A stretch of DNA of 64,000 bases, taken from positions 62,001 to 126,000 of the forward strand of contig NZ_CANLFS010000008.1 of assembly GCF_947490095.1 (NCBI RefSeq), in the 5' to 3' direction. Positions 47,996-56,697 of the stretch are shown piece after piece. This stretch comes from an uncultured Halomonas sp. (GTDB lineage Bacteria > Pseudomonadota > Gammaproteobacteria > Pseudomonadales > Halomonadaceae). Made by a program: the position numbers and the translations under genes. Below the pieces are notes generated by a model that was not told the DNA's origin, searched no databases, and saw only the letters and a list, made by a program, of their open reading frames with translations. Each line of letters starts with the position of its first letter. The stretch's first letter is position 1.

Positions 47996-49735
47996 ATGGC
48001 GATTCAAGCGACCGACACGACCCCGCCGCAACCCCGCGACAACCTGAGCATCGCTCGCGCCGCGCGGCTCTGGCCCATCGAAGAGATCGCGCATCGCCTG
48101 GGCCTGCCCGGCGAGGCGGTGGAGCCCTACGGTCGCGGCATCGCCAAGCTCGACCCGATGGCCATGGCCTCCCTGGCGGAGCGCCCCCAGGGGCGCTATG
48201 TGGTGGTCACCTCCATGACCCCCACCCCGCCGGGCGAAGGCAAGACCACCACCGCCATCGGCCTGGTCCAGGGCCTACAGTGCCTCGGCCACCGGGCGGC
48301 GGTGGCCCTGCGCCAGCCGTCCATGGGGCCGACCCTCGGGCTCAAGGGCGGGGCCACCGGGGGTGGCTATAGCCAGGTGCTGCCCATGGAACGCATCAAT
48401 CTTCATCTCACCGGTGACCTGCATGCCGTTGCCGCGGCCCACAACCTGCTGGCGGCCATGGTCGACAACCACCTTCATCACCGCCTCACGCCGGAACTCA
48501 ATCCTCAGGATATTTGCTGGCAGCGGGTCATCGACCTCAACGACCGGGCACTTCGCCACCTGGTGATGGGTCTCGGCGGACGGGGTGACGGCGTGCCGCG
48601 CCAGGGTGGCTTTGAGATCACCGCCGCCTCGGAGGTCATGGCGGTGCTGGCACTGGCCGATTCGCTGGCCGACCTGCGCCGGCGCCTGGGGCGGCTGATC
48701 GTCGGCCTCGACCGCGACGGCGAGCCGGTCACCGCCGAGCAGATAGGCGCCGCCGGGGCCATGACGGTGCTCCTCAAGGAGGCGCTCAAGCCCAACCTGC
48801 TGCAGACCCTGGAGCACGCTCCGGCCCTGATCCACGCCGGCCCCTTCGGCAACATCGCCCACGGCAACTCCTCCATCGTCGCCGACCGCATCGCCCTGCA
48901 GGCCGCGGATTTCGTGGTCACCGAGGCAGGCTTCGGCGCCGACATGGGAGGCGAGCGGTTCTTCAACATCAAGTGCCGTGCCTCGGGCCTGGTCCCCGAC
49001 GCCGCGGTGCTGGTGGTGACGGTGCGCGCCCTGAAGTATCACAGCGGCGCGCACCGGGTGGTCTCCGGCCAGCCGTTGCCGGCCTCGCTGCTCGCCGAGG
49101 CCCCCGAAGACGTCATGGCCGGGGGCGCCAACCTGCTGAAGCAGATCGATAACGTGCGCGCCCATGGCCTGACGCCCATCGTGGCGATCAATGCCTTTCC
49201 CGGCGACCACCCCAGTGAGCATGCCGCCATTCGCGAGCTGTGCGCGACACAGGGCGTGCGCGCCGAGGTGTCCCAGCATGTGCGCGATGGCGGCGAGGGC
49301 TCCCTGGCCCTGGCACAAGCCCTGATAGAGGCGATCGACCAGACCGATGCTGGCGGGAACGGCTTCCACTACCTCTACCCTGCCGAACTGCCGCTGGCGG
49401 AGAAGATCGAGTGCATCGCCACCCGGCTCTACGGCGCCGACGGGGTCGACTTCGCGCCCGGGACCCGCGCCCGGCTCGAGGCCTGGCAGCACCAGGGATA
49501 CGGGGCCTTCCCCGTATGCATCGCCAAGACGCATATGTCGCTGTCCCACGATGCCGGCCGGCTCGGTGCCCCGGCTGGCTGGCGCCTGCCGGTGCGCGAG
49601 GTGCGCCTCTCGGCGGGTGCCGGCTTCGTCTATGCCCTGGCCGGCGATATCCGCACCCTGCCCGGGCTCAACGCCTCACCCGCCGCCACCCGAATCGATA
49701 TCGATGACGAAGGTAATACCGTGGGCCTGTATTGA
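47996..49735 (+). CDS. fhs: Formate-tetrahydrofolate ligase
   Basis: Reversibly joins formate to THF using ATP (10-formyl-THF synthetase). In a demethylation setting it can run toward formate and ATP. The P-loop TPPGEGKTTT is at residues 77-86, with LRQPSMGPTLGLKGGATGGG and NIKCRASGLVPDAAVLV typical of the family. The 579-residue length is normal. CAGGAG stands before ATG 47996. It is near the FAD-GcvT, DmdA-like and MetF-like genes but folD is not in the window. Confidence 0.96.
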   Translation: MAIQATDTTPPQPRDNLSIARAARLWPIEEIAHRLGLPGEAVEPYGRGIAKLDPMAMASLAERPQGRYVVVTSMTPTPPGEGKTTTAIGLVQGLQCLGHRAAVALRQPSMGPTLGLKGGATGGGYSQVLPMERINLHLTGDLHAVAAAHNLLAAMVDNHLHHRLTPELNPQDICWQRVIDLNDRALRHLVMGLGGRGDGVPRQGGFEITAASEVMAVLALADSLADLRRRLGRLIVGLDRDGEPVTAEQIGAAGAMTVLLKEALKPNLLQTLEHAPALIHAGPFGNIAHGNSSIVADRIALQAADFVVTEAGFGADMGGERFFNIKCRASGLVPDAAVLVVTVRALKYHSGAHRVVSGQPLPASLLAEAPEDVMAGGANLLKQIDNVRAHGLTPIVAINAFPGDHPSEHAAIRELCATQGVRAEVSQHVRDGGEGSLALAQALIEAIDQTDAGGNGFHYLYPAELPLAEKIECIATRLYGADGVDFAPGTRARLEAWQHQGYGAFPVCIAKTHMSLSHDAGRLGAPAGWRLPVREVRLSAGAGFVYALAGDIRTLPGLNASPAATRIDIDDEGNTVGLY

Positions 49736-49876
49736 CACCTTCTTACCTTATCAATCTCTGTTGGAGACAGACCCCAGCGGAATCCCAATGCCTGTCACAG
49801 TGCGCGATTCCTGTGTGAACCACCGCCGGGCTCTGCTCCCTGTCGGTTCCGGCGCCCCTCGTGACAACATCACGAC

Positions 49877-51169
49877 TCAAAGCCCAAGCTTGTCACGGGT
49901 CTGGTAATACCAGGCCCCCATGGCGGAGAGTGGCACCCGCAACAGGCGTCCACCGGGGAACGGCAGCTGTGGCAACCCGGCAAAGGCGTCGAAGCGCTCT
50001 CCCTGACCGTGTACCACTTCGGCGATCAGCTTTCCGGCCAAGTGGGTACAGGTAACACCGTGGCCAGAGTAGCCTTGGGCGTAGTAGACATTGCCGTTGA
50101 TCACCCCGAACTGAGGCATTCGGTTGAGAGTCATCAGGAAGGTACCATTCCAGGCGTAGTCGATTCCGACGTCGGCAAGTTCAGGGAAGGTCTTGAGCAG
50201 CTTGGGCCGGATGACACTCTCGATATCTGCCGGGTCGTTGCCGCCGTAGTTGACGCCTCCCCCATAGAGAAGGCGGTTATCGCGGGTCAGGCGGTAATAG
50301 TCGAGCAGGTAGTTGCAGTCTTCCACCGCCAGGCCATTGGGCAGCAGCCCACGCACCCTATCCTCGTCCAGAGGCTCGGTAGTGATGATCTGGGTACCAC
50401 AGGGCATCGACTTGCCCTCGATTTCCGGCAACACTCCCTTGAGATAGGCATTGCCGGCCATGACCACCCGCTTGGCACGCACACGCCCCTTGGCGGTCGA
50501 CACCACCGCCGGGGCACCATGCTTCAACTCCGTGACCGGTGAGTGCTCGAAGATACGTCCACCCAGCGACTCCACGGCGGTCGCCTGACCCAGCACCAGG
50601 TTGAGTGGATGCAGGTGGCCACCACCATGATCGACCAGCACACCGGTATAACGATCGCTTACCACTTCGCGCTTGAGCGCCTCACCTTCCAGCAGCTCGA
50701 GCTCCCGGTAGCCATAGCGCTCCCACAGCGCCTGGTGCTCGCGCAGCCCCTTGAGCTGCTGACCGTTACAGGCGGCGAAGAGGTTGCCGTCGCGCAGATC
50801 GCAGTCGATGTCATACCGGGCCACGCGCTCGCGGATGATACGGTTGCCTTCGAAGGCCATGTCGCCCAGAGCCCGGGCGGTCTCGGCCCCGTACTTGGCC
50901 TCAATCACATCCATGTCGCGGCTGTAACTGTTGACGATCTGGCCGCCATTACGCCCCGAGGCACCGTAACCGACCCTGACCGCCTCCAGCACCACCACCG
51001 ACAGCCCACGCTCCGCCAGATGCAGGGCGGCGGAAATTCCCGTGAAGCCAGCTCCCACCACGCACACATCACAGTCGATATCACCCTCGAGGGCCGGGCG
51101 TTCGGGCGTGGGGTTGGCGGTATCGGCATACCATGATGCAGCGTGACCGGATTCAAACGAGACGGACAT
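49877..51169 (-). CDS. puuB: PuuB-like gamma-glutamylpolyamine oxidase, copy 2
   Basis: Second DAO-family FAD oxidase, 430 residues, clearly paralogous to copy 1: same N-terminus pattern (WYADTANPTPERPALEGD against YYAASANPAPERSELVGD), FAD motif VGAGFTG at 38-44, GYGASGRNGGQIV and C-terminal FPGGRLLRVPLSAMGAWYY. It lies after a terminator at the end of the pot operon, so it probably has its own promoter in the AT-rich spacer 51170-51260. Convergent with fhs over 141 bp. Substrate probably a gamma-glutamylated polyamine. Confidence 0.9.
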   Translation of the reverse strand: MSVSFESGHAASWYADTANPTPERPALEGDIDCDVCVVGAGFTGISAALHLAERGLSVVVLEAVRVGYGASGRNGGQIVNSYSRDMDVIEAKYGAETARALGDMAFEGNRIIRERVARYDIDCDLRDGNLFAACNGQQLKGLREHQALWERYGYRELELLEGEALKREVVSDRYTGVLVDHGGGHLHPLNLVLGQATAVESLGGRIFEHSPVTELKHGAPAVVSTAKGRVRAKRVVMAGNAYLKGVLPEIEGKSMPCGTQIITTEPLDEDRVRGLLPNGLAVEDCNYLLDYYRLTRDNRLLYGGGVNYGGNDPADIESVIRPKLLKTFPELADVGIDYAWNGTFLMTLNRMPQFGVINGNVYYAQGYSGHGVTCTHLAGKLIAEVVHGQGERFDAFAGLPQLPFPGGRLLRVPLSAMGAWYYQTRDKLGL

Positions 51170-51263
51170 GGCGACCTCTTATGGTGATTTTATTTAACAC
51201 TGTGTCGCGATTTTACCGGCCAAAATGACAGAATAACAACAAAAAAGACTCATAATAATCACC

Positions 51264-51293
51264 AAAAACCACCGACGGGTACTCCGCCGGCGG
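51264..51293 (-). terminator. Rho-independent terminator of the pot operon
   Basis: On the minus strand, 51293-51284 and 51278-51269 pair as a 10-bp stem (two G-U pairs) around a 5-base loop, followed by TTTTT (51268-51264). It lies 24 bp past the stop of the binding-protein gene ending at 51318, separating it from the downstream puuB copy. Confidence 0.78.
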
Positions 51294-51317
51294 CATCCCC
51301 GATGAGTGGCGGTGACC

Positions 51318-52394
51318 TCAGCGGCTGCGCGCCTCGCTCCAGAGCTGCTGCAGCAACTCCAGCTCCTCGCCACTCACCGAGGGGGTGAAGTGCAGTCGCT
51401 CCCGGGCCGCCGGATCCGGCATCACCGGCGGCTCGCGCAGGGCATCATTGACCAGCTTCAGCGCCGCCTCGTTGGGCGTGGTGTAGAAATTGTAGTTGGC
51501 AAGCCGCGCGGCCACCTCGGGGCGCAGCAGATATTCGATAAAGGACCGGGCGGCCTCGACATTGGGGGCACGCGACGGGATCGCCAGCACATCGACCCAA
51601 CGCTGGGAGCCCTCCTCGGGAATGAAAAATCCCAACTTACCGTAGGTCTCGGGAGCCTCGGCACGCTTGTTGGCCAGGTCACCATTATAGGCCACGCCAG
51701 CGTGGATCACTCCGTTGGCCACCTGCTCGATGGCCGCCGTGGCATCCGTGAAGCCCACGAAGTTGTCGCGATTGCGGGTCTCGATGATCTGCTCGGCGGC
51801 CGCCACCCAGGACTCCTGACCCACGCAGTCAAAGCCAGCTCCCAGGAAAGCGCAGGCAGTCCCAAAGGTAAACTGGGCATCCCCCTTGAGCAGCGCGAAG
51901 GGATAGTCGTCATTGACCTCGGAGTCGTAGATCAGCCCCCAACCTGGCTCAGGCGAAGGCCAGGTCTCAGTGTTGTAGACGATACCGGTGGCCCCCCACA
52001 GGTAGGGCACGGTGTAGATCCCCTCGGGGTCATAACTCGGCCCGCGGAACTCGCTGAGGATATTGTCATGCCCCTCGAGCCCTTTGCCCTCAGCCGTCAG
52101 CGGTCGGATCAGGCCGGCCTCGATCAGCCGCGGCACGAAGTAGTCCGAGGGCACGATCAGATCGTACTGGGCGTCACCGCCGGCATTCAGCTTGGAGAAC
52201 AGCTCCGCGTTGGAGTTATAATAGTTCTGCACCACCTCGAGCCCGGTCTCCACCTCGAAATCCTCGATGATTGCAGGGTCCATGTAGTCGGACCAATTGA
52301 ACAACCGCAGCTTGCCGTCCTCGGCCACCGCGGCCAGGCTTACGGCTAGCAGACCCAGACCTGCGAGCGGCGACCAATATCTTGTTTTCAGCAT
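51318..52394 (-). CDS. Polyamine ABC transporter substrate-binding protein, PotD/PotF-like, copy A
   Basis: Periplasmic binding protein for putrescine/spermidine-type ligands. ATG 52394 gives 358 residues with a signal peptide (about 1-24). LRLFNWSDYMDPAIIEDFEV, YDLIVPSDYFVPRLIEAGLI and VPYLWGATGIVYNTETWPSP are typical PotD/PotF sequence. A cysteine pair nine residues apart (CAFLGAGFDC, about 181 and 190) also occurs in the second copy and may be a disulfide. A TTG at 52400 is an alternative start. It is the last gene of the pot operon. Confidence 0.9.
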   Translation of the reverse strand: MLKTRYWSPLAGLGLLAVSLAAVAEDGKLRLFNWSDYMDPAIIEDFEVETGLEVVQNYYNSNAELFSKLNAGGDAQYDLIVPSDYFVPRLIEAGLIRPLTAEGKGLEGHDNILSEFRGPSYDPEGIYTVPYLWGATGIVYNTETWPSPEPGWGLIYDSEVNDDYPFALLKGDAQFTFGTACAFLGAGFDCVGQESWVAAAEQIIETRNRDNFVGFTDATAAIEQVANGVIHAGVAYNGDLANKRAEAPETYGKLGFFIPEEGSQRWVDVLAIPSRAPNVEAARSFIEYLLRPEVAARLANYNFYTTPNEAALKLVNDALREPPVMPDPAARERLHFTPSVSGEELELLQQLWSEARSR

Positions 52395-52447
52395 CGTCAA
52401 TCTCTCTGTTTCGAATCGCAGAAGGCATCGGGCCTCCTGCCATTAGC

Positions 52448-53815
52448 CTAGACCCTGAGTAGCAAGTGCTCCCTCTCCCAGGAGCTGATGACCTGGAAGT
52501 AGGCGCGATGCTCGGCCCGCTTCACCGCCAGATAATTATGGGTGAAACGCTCGCCGAGGATATCGGACAGAGGCTGGCACGCCTGCAGCAGATCCAGTGC
52601 AGGCCCGATATCATCGGGCAGCTTGTGCCCACCCGACCAGGCCGAGCCAGTCATCGGCGGACGTGGCTCGAGCTGACTGAGCATGCCCAGATAGCCACAG
52701 GCCAGCGAGGCGGCCATCACCAGATACGGGTTGGCATCGGCACCGGCCAGGCGGTTCTCTACCCGGGTCGATTCGGGCGTCGATACCGGCACCCGCAACC
52801 CCACGGTGCGATTATCCATGCCCCACTCCACGTTGATTGGCGCCGAACCGCTGCTGTCGGTGCGCATCAGGCGACGATAGGAGTTGACGTTGGGCGCCAG
52901 CAGCGGCATTGCGGCCGGCAGGTAGTTCTGCAGACCACCAATGAAGTGATGGAACAGCCGGCTGGACTGACCGTCGTGATCGGCGAACAGGTTGTGACCG
53001 CTTTCAATATCCAGCAGGCTCTGGTGGATATGCATGGAGCTGCCGGGCTCATTCGCCATCGGTTTGGCCATGAAGGTGGCATACATGCCGTGGCGCAGTG
53101 CTGTTTCCCGCAGGGTACGCTTGAACATCACCACCTGGTCAGCCAATGCCAGTGGATCACCATGCTGGAAGTTGACCTCCATCTGCCCCGCTCCCTCTTC
53201 GTGGATCAGGGTGTCAAGGTCTAGATTCATGGCGTCGCAATAGTCATACATCTCTTCGAATAGCGGGTCGAACTCGTTGACCGCGTCGATGGAGAAAGAC
53301 TGACGACTACTCTCCTGACGTCCGGTACGCCCAATGGGCGGCTCCAGAGGATAATCGGAGTCGGTATTGGTCTTGACCAGATAGAACTCAACCTCCGGCG
53401 CGATCACCGGTTTCCAGCCACGCTCGGCGTATAGCCCCAGCACGCGCTTGAGTACATGACGCGGCGCCAGATCCACCGGCTCGCCGGTCAGGTAGAAGCA
53501 GTCATGAATGATCTGTGCGGTAGGATCCTCGGCCCAGGGCACCAGATAGATCGCGCCAGGGTCGGGCACCAACTCCATATCTCGCTCGGCCTGGTTCCAA
53601 AAGCGAATATCCTCGTCGTCGGGGTAACCACCGGTAACGGTTTGGATAAAGATCGAGTCGGGTAAGCGAGGGCGTCCACCGTTGAGGTACTTGCCGGCGG
53701 GCATGATCTTGCCCTTGAGGATGCCCGTCAGATCACTGACCAGGCATTCGACCTCGGTTATGCCATGTTTCTGGAACCAGTCGTTGAGTATCGGCTGTTC
53801 CTGTTGGTTACTCAT
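52448..53815 (-). CDS. Gamma-glutamylpolyamine synthetase, SpuI-like, copy 2
   Basis: Glutamine-synthetase-fold ligase, 455 residues, related to SpuI/PauA of Pseudomonas and PuuA of E. coli. GS signatures: VIAPEVEFYLVKT, HEEGAGQMEVNFQHGDPLAL, GSSMHIHQSLLD, MDNRTVGLRVP and RLAGADANPYLVMAASLACG. ATG 53815 has AAGGAT upstream; longer frames are not conserved. It lies between the two binding-protein genes in the pot operon, so uptake and glutamylation would be coexpressed. Substrate range (putrescine, cadaverine, spermidine) is open. Confidence 0.88.
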   Translation of the reverse strand: MSNQQEQPILNDWFQKHGITEVECLVSDLTGILKGKIMPAGKYLNGGRPRLPDSIFIQTVTGGYPDDEDIRFWNQAERDMELVPDPGAIYLVPWAEDPTAQIIHDCFYLTGEPVDLAPRHVLKRVLGLYAERGWKPVIAPEVEFYLVKTNTDSDYPLEPPIGRTGRQESSRQSFSIDAVNEFDPLFEEMYDYCDAMNLDLDTLIHEEGAGQMEVNFQHGDPLALADQVVMFKRTLRETALRHGMYATFMAKPMANEPGSSMHIHQSLLDIESGHNLFADHDGQSSRLFHHFIGGLQNYLPAAMPLLAPNVNSYRRLMRTDSSGSAPINVEWGMDNRTVGLRVPVSTPESTRVENRLAGADANPYLVMAASLACGYLGMLSQLEPRPPMTGSAWSGGHKLPDDIGPALDLLQACQPLSDILGERFTHNYLAVKRAEHRAYFQVISSWEREHLLLRV

Positions 53816-53866
53816 GGGAATATCCTTGCTTATGGAAAGGCGGCTCCGCTTACCGGAGCCATCCAC

Positions 53867-54931
53867 TCAGCGCGATTGCACTTCCGACCACAGCTGCTGA
53901 AATATCTGCAGCGACTCCCCTGCAAGGCTCGGGGTAAAGAGCAGCCGCTCCATGTCCGCCTCGCTGGGCTGCACCGGGGGCTGAGTCAACACTTCGTCCA
54001 GGTAAGGCTCTGATGCGGCATTGGGACTGGCGTAGTAGTTGAAGTTGGAGAGCTGGGCACCCACTTCAGGGTCGAGAATAAAGTTGATGAACTTATGCGC
54101 CATATCGGGATTGGGAGCCTCGGCGGTGATCATCATCGAGTCGACCCACATCTCAGCGCCCTCGTCGGGGATCATGAAATCCAGCGACGCAAAACTCTCG
54201 GGATCTTCCTCCTTGAAGTAGAGGTAGTCGCCGTTGTAACTAAGCCCTATATGGGTCACACCACGAGCCAGCTGCTGCAGCTGGGGCGTACCGTCGCTGA
54301 AGCCGCTGAAGGTCTCGCGACTCTTGGTGTCGATCAGCAGCCGAGCGGCCTCCTTCCAGCCTTTCGAATCGGTACAGTCGTAGCCGTGTCCCAGATAGGC
54401 ACAGCCACCACCCAGGCTGACCTGGCCGTCGCCCATCAGCGCGAAGGGATGTTCGGGATTGACCGCAGGGTCGAAGAGCAACGACCAGCTTTTCGGCGCA
54501 TCGGGGAAGGTCTCGCTGTTGTAAACCACCCCGGTGGTGCCCCACTGATAGGCTGCGGAGTACTCGGCAGTCGGGTCAAAGATCGGATCCTGGAACTGTG
54601 ACATGAGATTGTCGAAGTTGGGGAGCTTCGACTTGTCCAGCGGCTGAACCAGGCCTGTCTCGATCAGTCGTGGCACATAATAGTTGGACGGCACGATGAT
54701 ATCGTACTGGGAAACTCCCCCCGCCTGGAGCTTGGAGAGCATCTCCGGCAGCGAGTTGAAGTAGTTCTGGACCACCTCGACATCGTATTGCGCCTCGAAC
54801 GCCTCGATGATCTCGGGGTCCATGTACTCGGTCCAGTTGAACAAATAGAGCTTGTTCTCCTGGGCCTGCGCGCTGCCAGCCAGCAGTGCGGCGCTAATGG
54901 ACAGGGCGAGTACACTCTTGTTGATTGTCAT
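53867..54931 (-). CDS. Polyamine ABC transporter substrate-binding protein, PotD/PotF-like, copy B
   Basis: Second periplasmic polyamine-binding protein, 354 residues, with signal peptide ending AQA (residue about 23) and mature start QENKLYLFNWTEYMDPEII. Also IIVPSNYYVPRLIETGLVQP and AYQWGTTGVVYNSETFPDAP. Cys177 and Cys186 (CAYLGHGYDC) match the pair in copy A. AGGAGA precedes ATG 54931. Like SpuD and SpuE in Pseudomonas, the two copies may differ in ligand; the permease genes potI and potH are directly upstream. Confidence 0.92.
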   Translation of the reverse strand: MTINKSVLALSISAALLAGSAQAQENKLYLFNWTEYMDPEIIEAFEAQYDVEVVQNYFNSLPEMLSKLQAGGVSQYDIIVPSNYYVPRLIETGLVQPLDKSKLPNFDNLMSQFQDPIFDPTAEYSAAYQWGTTGVVYNSETFPDAPKSWSLLFDPAVNPEHPFALMGDGQVSLGGGCAYLGHGYDCTDSKGWKEAARLLIDTKSRETFSGFSDGTPQLQQLARGVTHIGLSYNGDYLYFKEEDPESFASLDFMIPDEGAEMWVDSMMITAEAPNPDMAHKFINFILDPEVGAQLSNFNYYASPNAASEPYLDEVLTQPPVQPSEADMERLLFTPSLAGESLQIFQQLWSEVQSR

Positions 54932-54969
54932 ATGATTCTCCTGGTTTCCCTGTGAAGGCAAATGCCGGC

Positions 54970-55767
54970 TCAGGCCTGCCGGCGACGGCTGAAGATCAGG
55001 CTGATGGCAGCGACGATGGCGACCGCCGCGATCATCAGGGTAGCGATAGCATTGATTTCCGGCGAAACGCCCTTCTTGATGGCACCCCAGATATAGATAG
55101 GAAGGGTCGCGCTCTCCGGTCCCGCGGTGAAGAAGCTGATGACGAAGTCATCCACCGAGAGGGTGAAGGAGAGGAAGAAGGCCGAGATCAGTGCCGGCTT
55201 GATGGTCGGCAGCATGAAGTGGAAAACGCGCTTGATGGGCGTCGCATAGAGATCCTTGGCCGCCTCGAACAGTGTCGGATCCAGGCCCACGAAGCGCGAG
55301 TAGACGATCAGCGCCACGAAGGGTATCTGGAAGGTGACGTGTGCGATGATCATGGTACCCAGCCCCGGCTGCAGGAAGCCGGTCAGGCGGTGGACCTGCA
55401 CGAAGAAGGCCATTTCCGAGATGCCAAAGACAATATCCGGCAGCACGATGGGCAGATAGATCAGCACGATCAACCAGCCCAGTTTACGATGACGATGCCT
55501 ATACATGCCGTAGCCGATCAGACAACCAACTACCAGTGCGATGACGGAAGAGACGATCGCCAGCACCATGCTGTTGGCGAAAGCCGAAAGGATCTCCTCG
55601 TTGCCCAGCAGTCGCTCGTACCAGCGCCAGGAAAACCCCGTGAAGCGCGCGGCACTGTTGGAAGCGTTGAAGGAAAACAGGGCGACCACGGTCAGCGGTA
55701 GATAGAGAAAAGCCAAGGTGAACAACCAAAACCCGGTCAGGGTTCGTTTGAGTGTGCGCTTTTTCAT
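54970..55767 (-). CDS. potI: Polyamine ABC transporter permease, PotI-like
   Basis: Inner-membrane permease with about six helices, 265 residues. Family marks are LFSFNASNSAARFTGFSWRW at the N-terminus and the EAA loop FEAAKDLYATPIKRVFHFML, which contacts the ATPase. Its ATG overlaps the potH stop by 4 bp. Followed by binding-protein copy B. Confidence 0.95.
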   Translation of the reverse strand: MKKRTLKRTLTGFWLFTLAFLYLPLTVVALFSFNASNSAARFTGFSWRWYERLLGNEEILSAFANSMVLAIVSSVIALVVGCLIGYGMYRHRHRKLGWLIVLIYLPIVLPDIVFGISEMAFFVQVHRLTGFLQPGLGTMIIAHVTFQIPFVALIVYSRFVGLDPTLFEAAKDLYATPIKRVFHFMLPTIKPALISAFFLSFTLSVDDFVISFFTAGPESATLPIYIWGAIKKGVSPEINAIATLMIAAVAIVAAISLIFSRRRQA

Positions 55768-56687
55768 ATCACCACCTCTTCGCCGCCACCCAGGCGTTTG
55801 CCAATGCGACGCATGGCGTACAGACCGATGAAGGTGGCGATCAGCATCAGAATCGCGCCGGCTGCACCGAGTGGCCAGTTGGCCCCGCCCGAGAACTGGT
55901 TGGCCACTAAATTGCCGAGCATCATACCCTTGCCGCCCCCTAACAGCTCGGGAATCACATACATGCCGAAGGCAGGAATCGCCACCAGCACGACGCCGGC
56001 CAGCAGCCCCGGCAGGGTCTGGGGAAAGACCGCATGCCAGAAGGCACGCACCGGTGAAGCGTAGAGATCCTGGGCGGCCTCTACCTGGGCGATATCGAGC
56101 TTCTCGAAGGCGGCATAGAGCGGCAACACCATGAACGGCAGGAAGTTATAGACCAGTCCCAGGGTAACGGCGAAGTTGGAAGGGTAGAGTCCCATATTGG
56201 GCGCGATTAGCCCCAGCCCCTCGGCCAGGCTGGAGAGCGGTGTACCCGGGGCCAGAAGGTTCATCCAGCCGAAGGTCCGGATCACCTGGTTGGTCCAGCT
56301 GGGTACTACAACCAGCAGTAGCAGGATCGGTCGCCACTTATCGCGACAGGTGCTGATATAGTAGGCAATGGGATAGGCCACCAACACCACCAAGCCGGTG
56401 GATACCAGGGTCTGCCAGAGTGAGCGCAGCAGAGTGTAGAAATTGCCCGGGCTCCAACCAAGAAAGCCGAAACCGGCCAGGCGTTCGAAGGACCCAAGCG
56501 ACAGCGGCATCTCGGGTAGTCCATAAGGGCCATTGGTCATGAAAGCCACGCCCATCAAATAGACACTGGGGAGCACCAGGAAGATGATAATCCAGATAGC
56601 ACCCGGGGCCACGGTAAACAGCAAGTGGCGACTCTCGCGCACCATCGCCCGACTGCGGGCCGATGGGGTCACGCCGGCATAGGACAT
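55764..56687 (-). CDS. potH: Polyamine ABC transporter permease, PotH-like
   Basis: Partner permease, 307 residues, about six helices. EAA loop: EAAQDLYASPVRAFWHAVFP. WTNQVIRTFGWMNLLAPGTP and VIPELLGGGKGMMLGNLVAN are typical PotH sequence. It begins 10 bp after potG and is coupled to potI by overlap. Confidence 0.95.
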   Translation of the reverse strand: MSYAGVTPSARSRAMVRESRHLLFTVAPGAIWIIIFLVLPSVYLMGVAFMTNGPYGLPEMPLSLGSFERLAGFGFLGWSPGNFYTLLRSLWQTLVSTGLVVLVAYPIAYYISTCRDKWRPILLLLVVVPSWTNQVIRTFGWMNLLAPGTPLSSLAEGLGLIAPNMGLYPSNFAVTLGLVYNFLPFMVLPLYAAFEKLDIAQVEAAQDLYASPVRAFWHAVFPQTLPGLLAGVVLVAIPAFGMYVIPELLGGGKGMMLGNLVANQFSGGANWPLGAAGAILMLIATFIGLYAMRRIGKRLGGGEEVVI

Positions 56688-56697
56688 GGGGGCCTCC

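Noticed and set aside
38804..53815. Calling the two glutamine-synthetase-like genes ordinary glnA.
   Set aside because: Both sit in polyamine operons, resemble PuuA/SpuI in pattern and lack the adenylylation-type tyrosine motif of GlnA.
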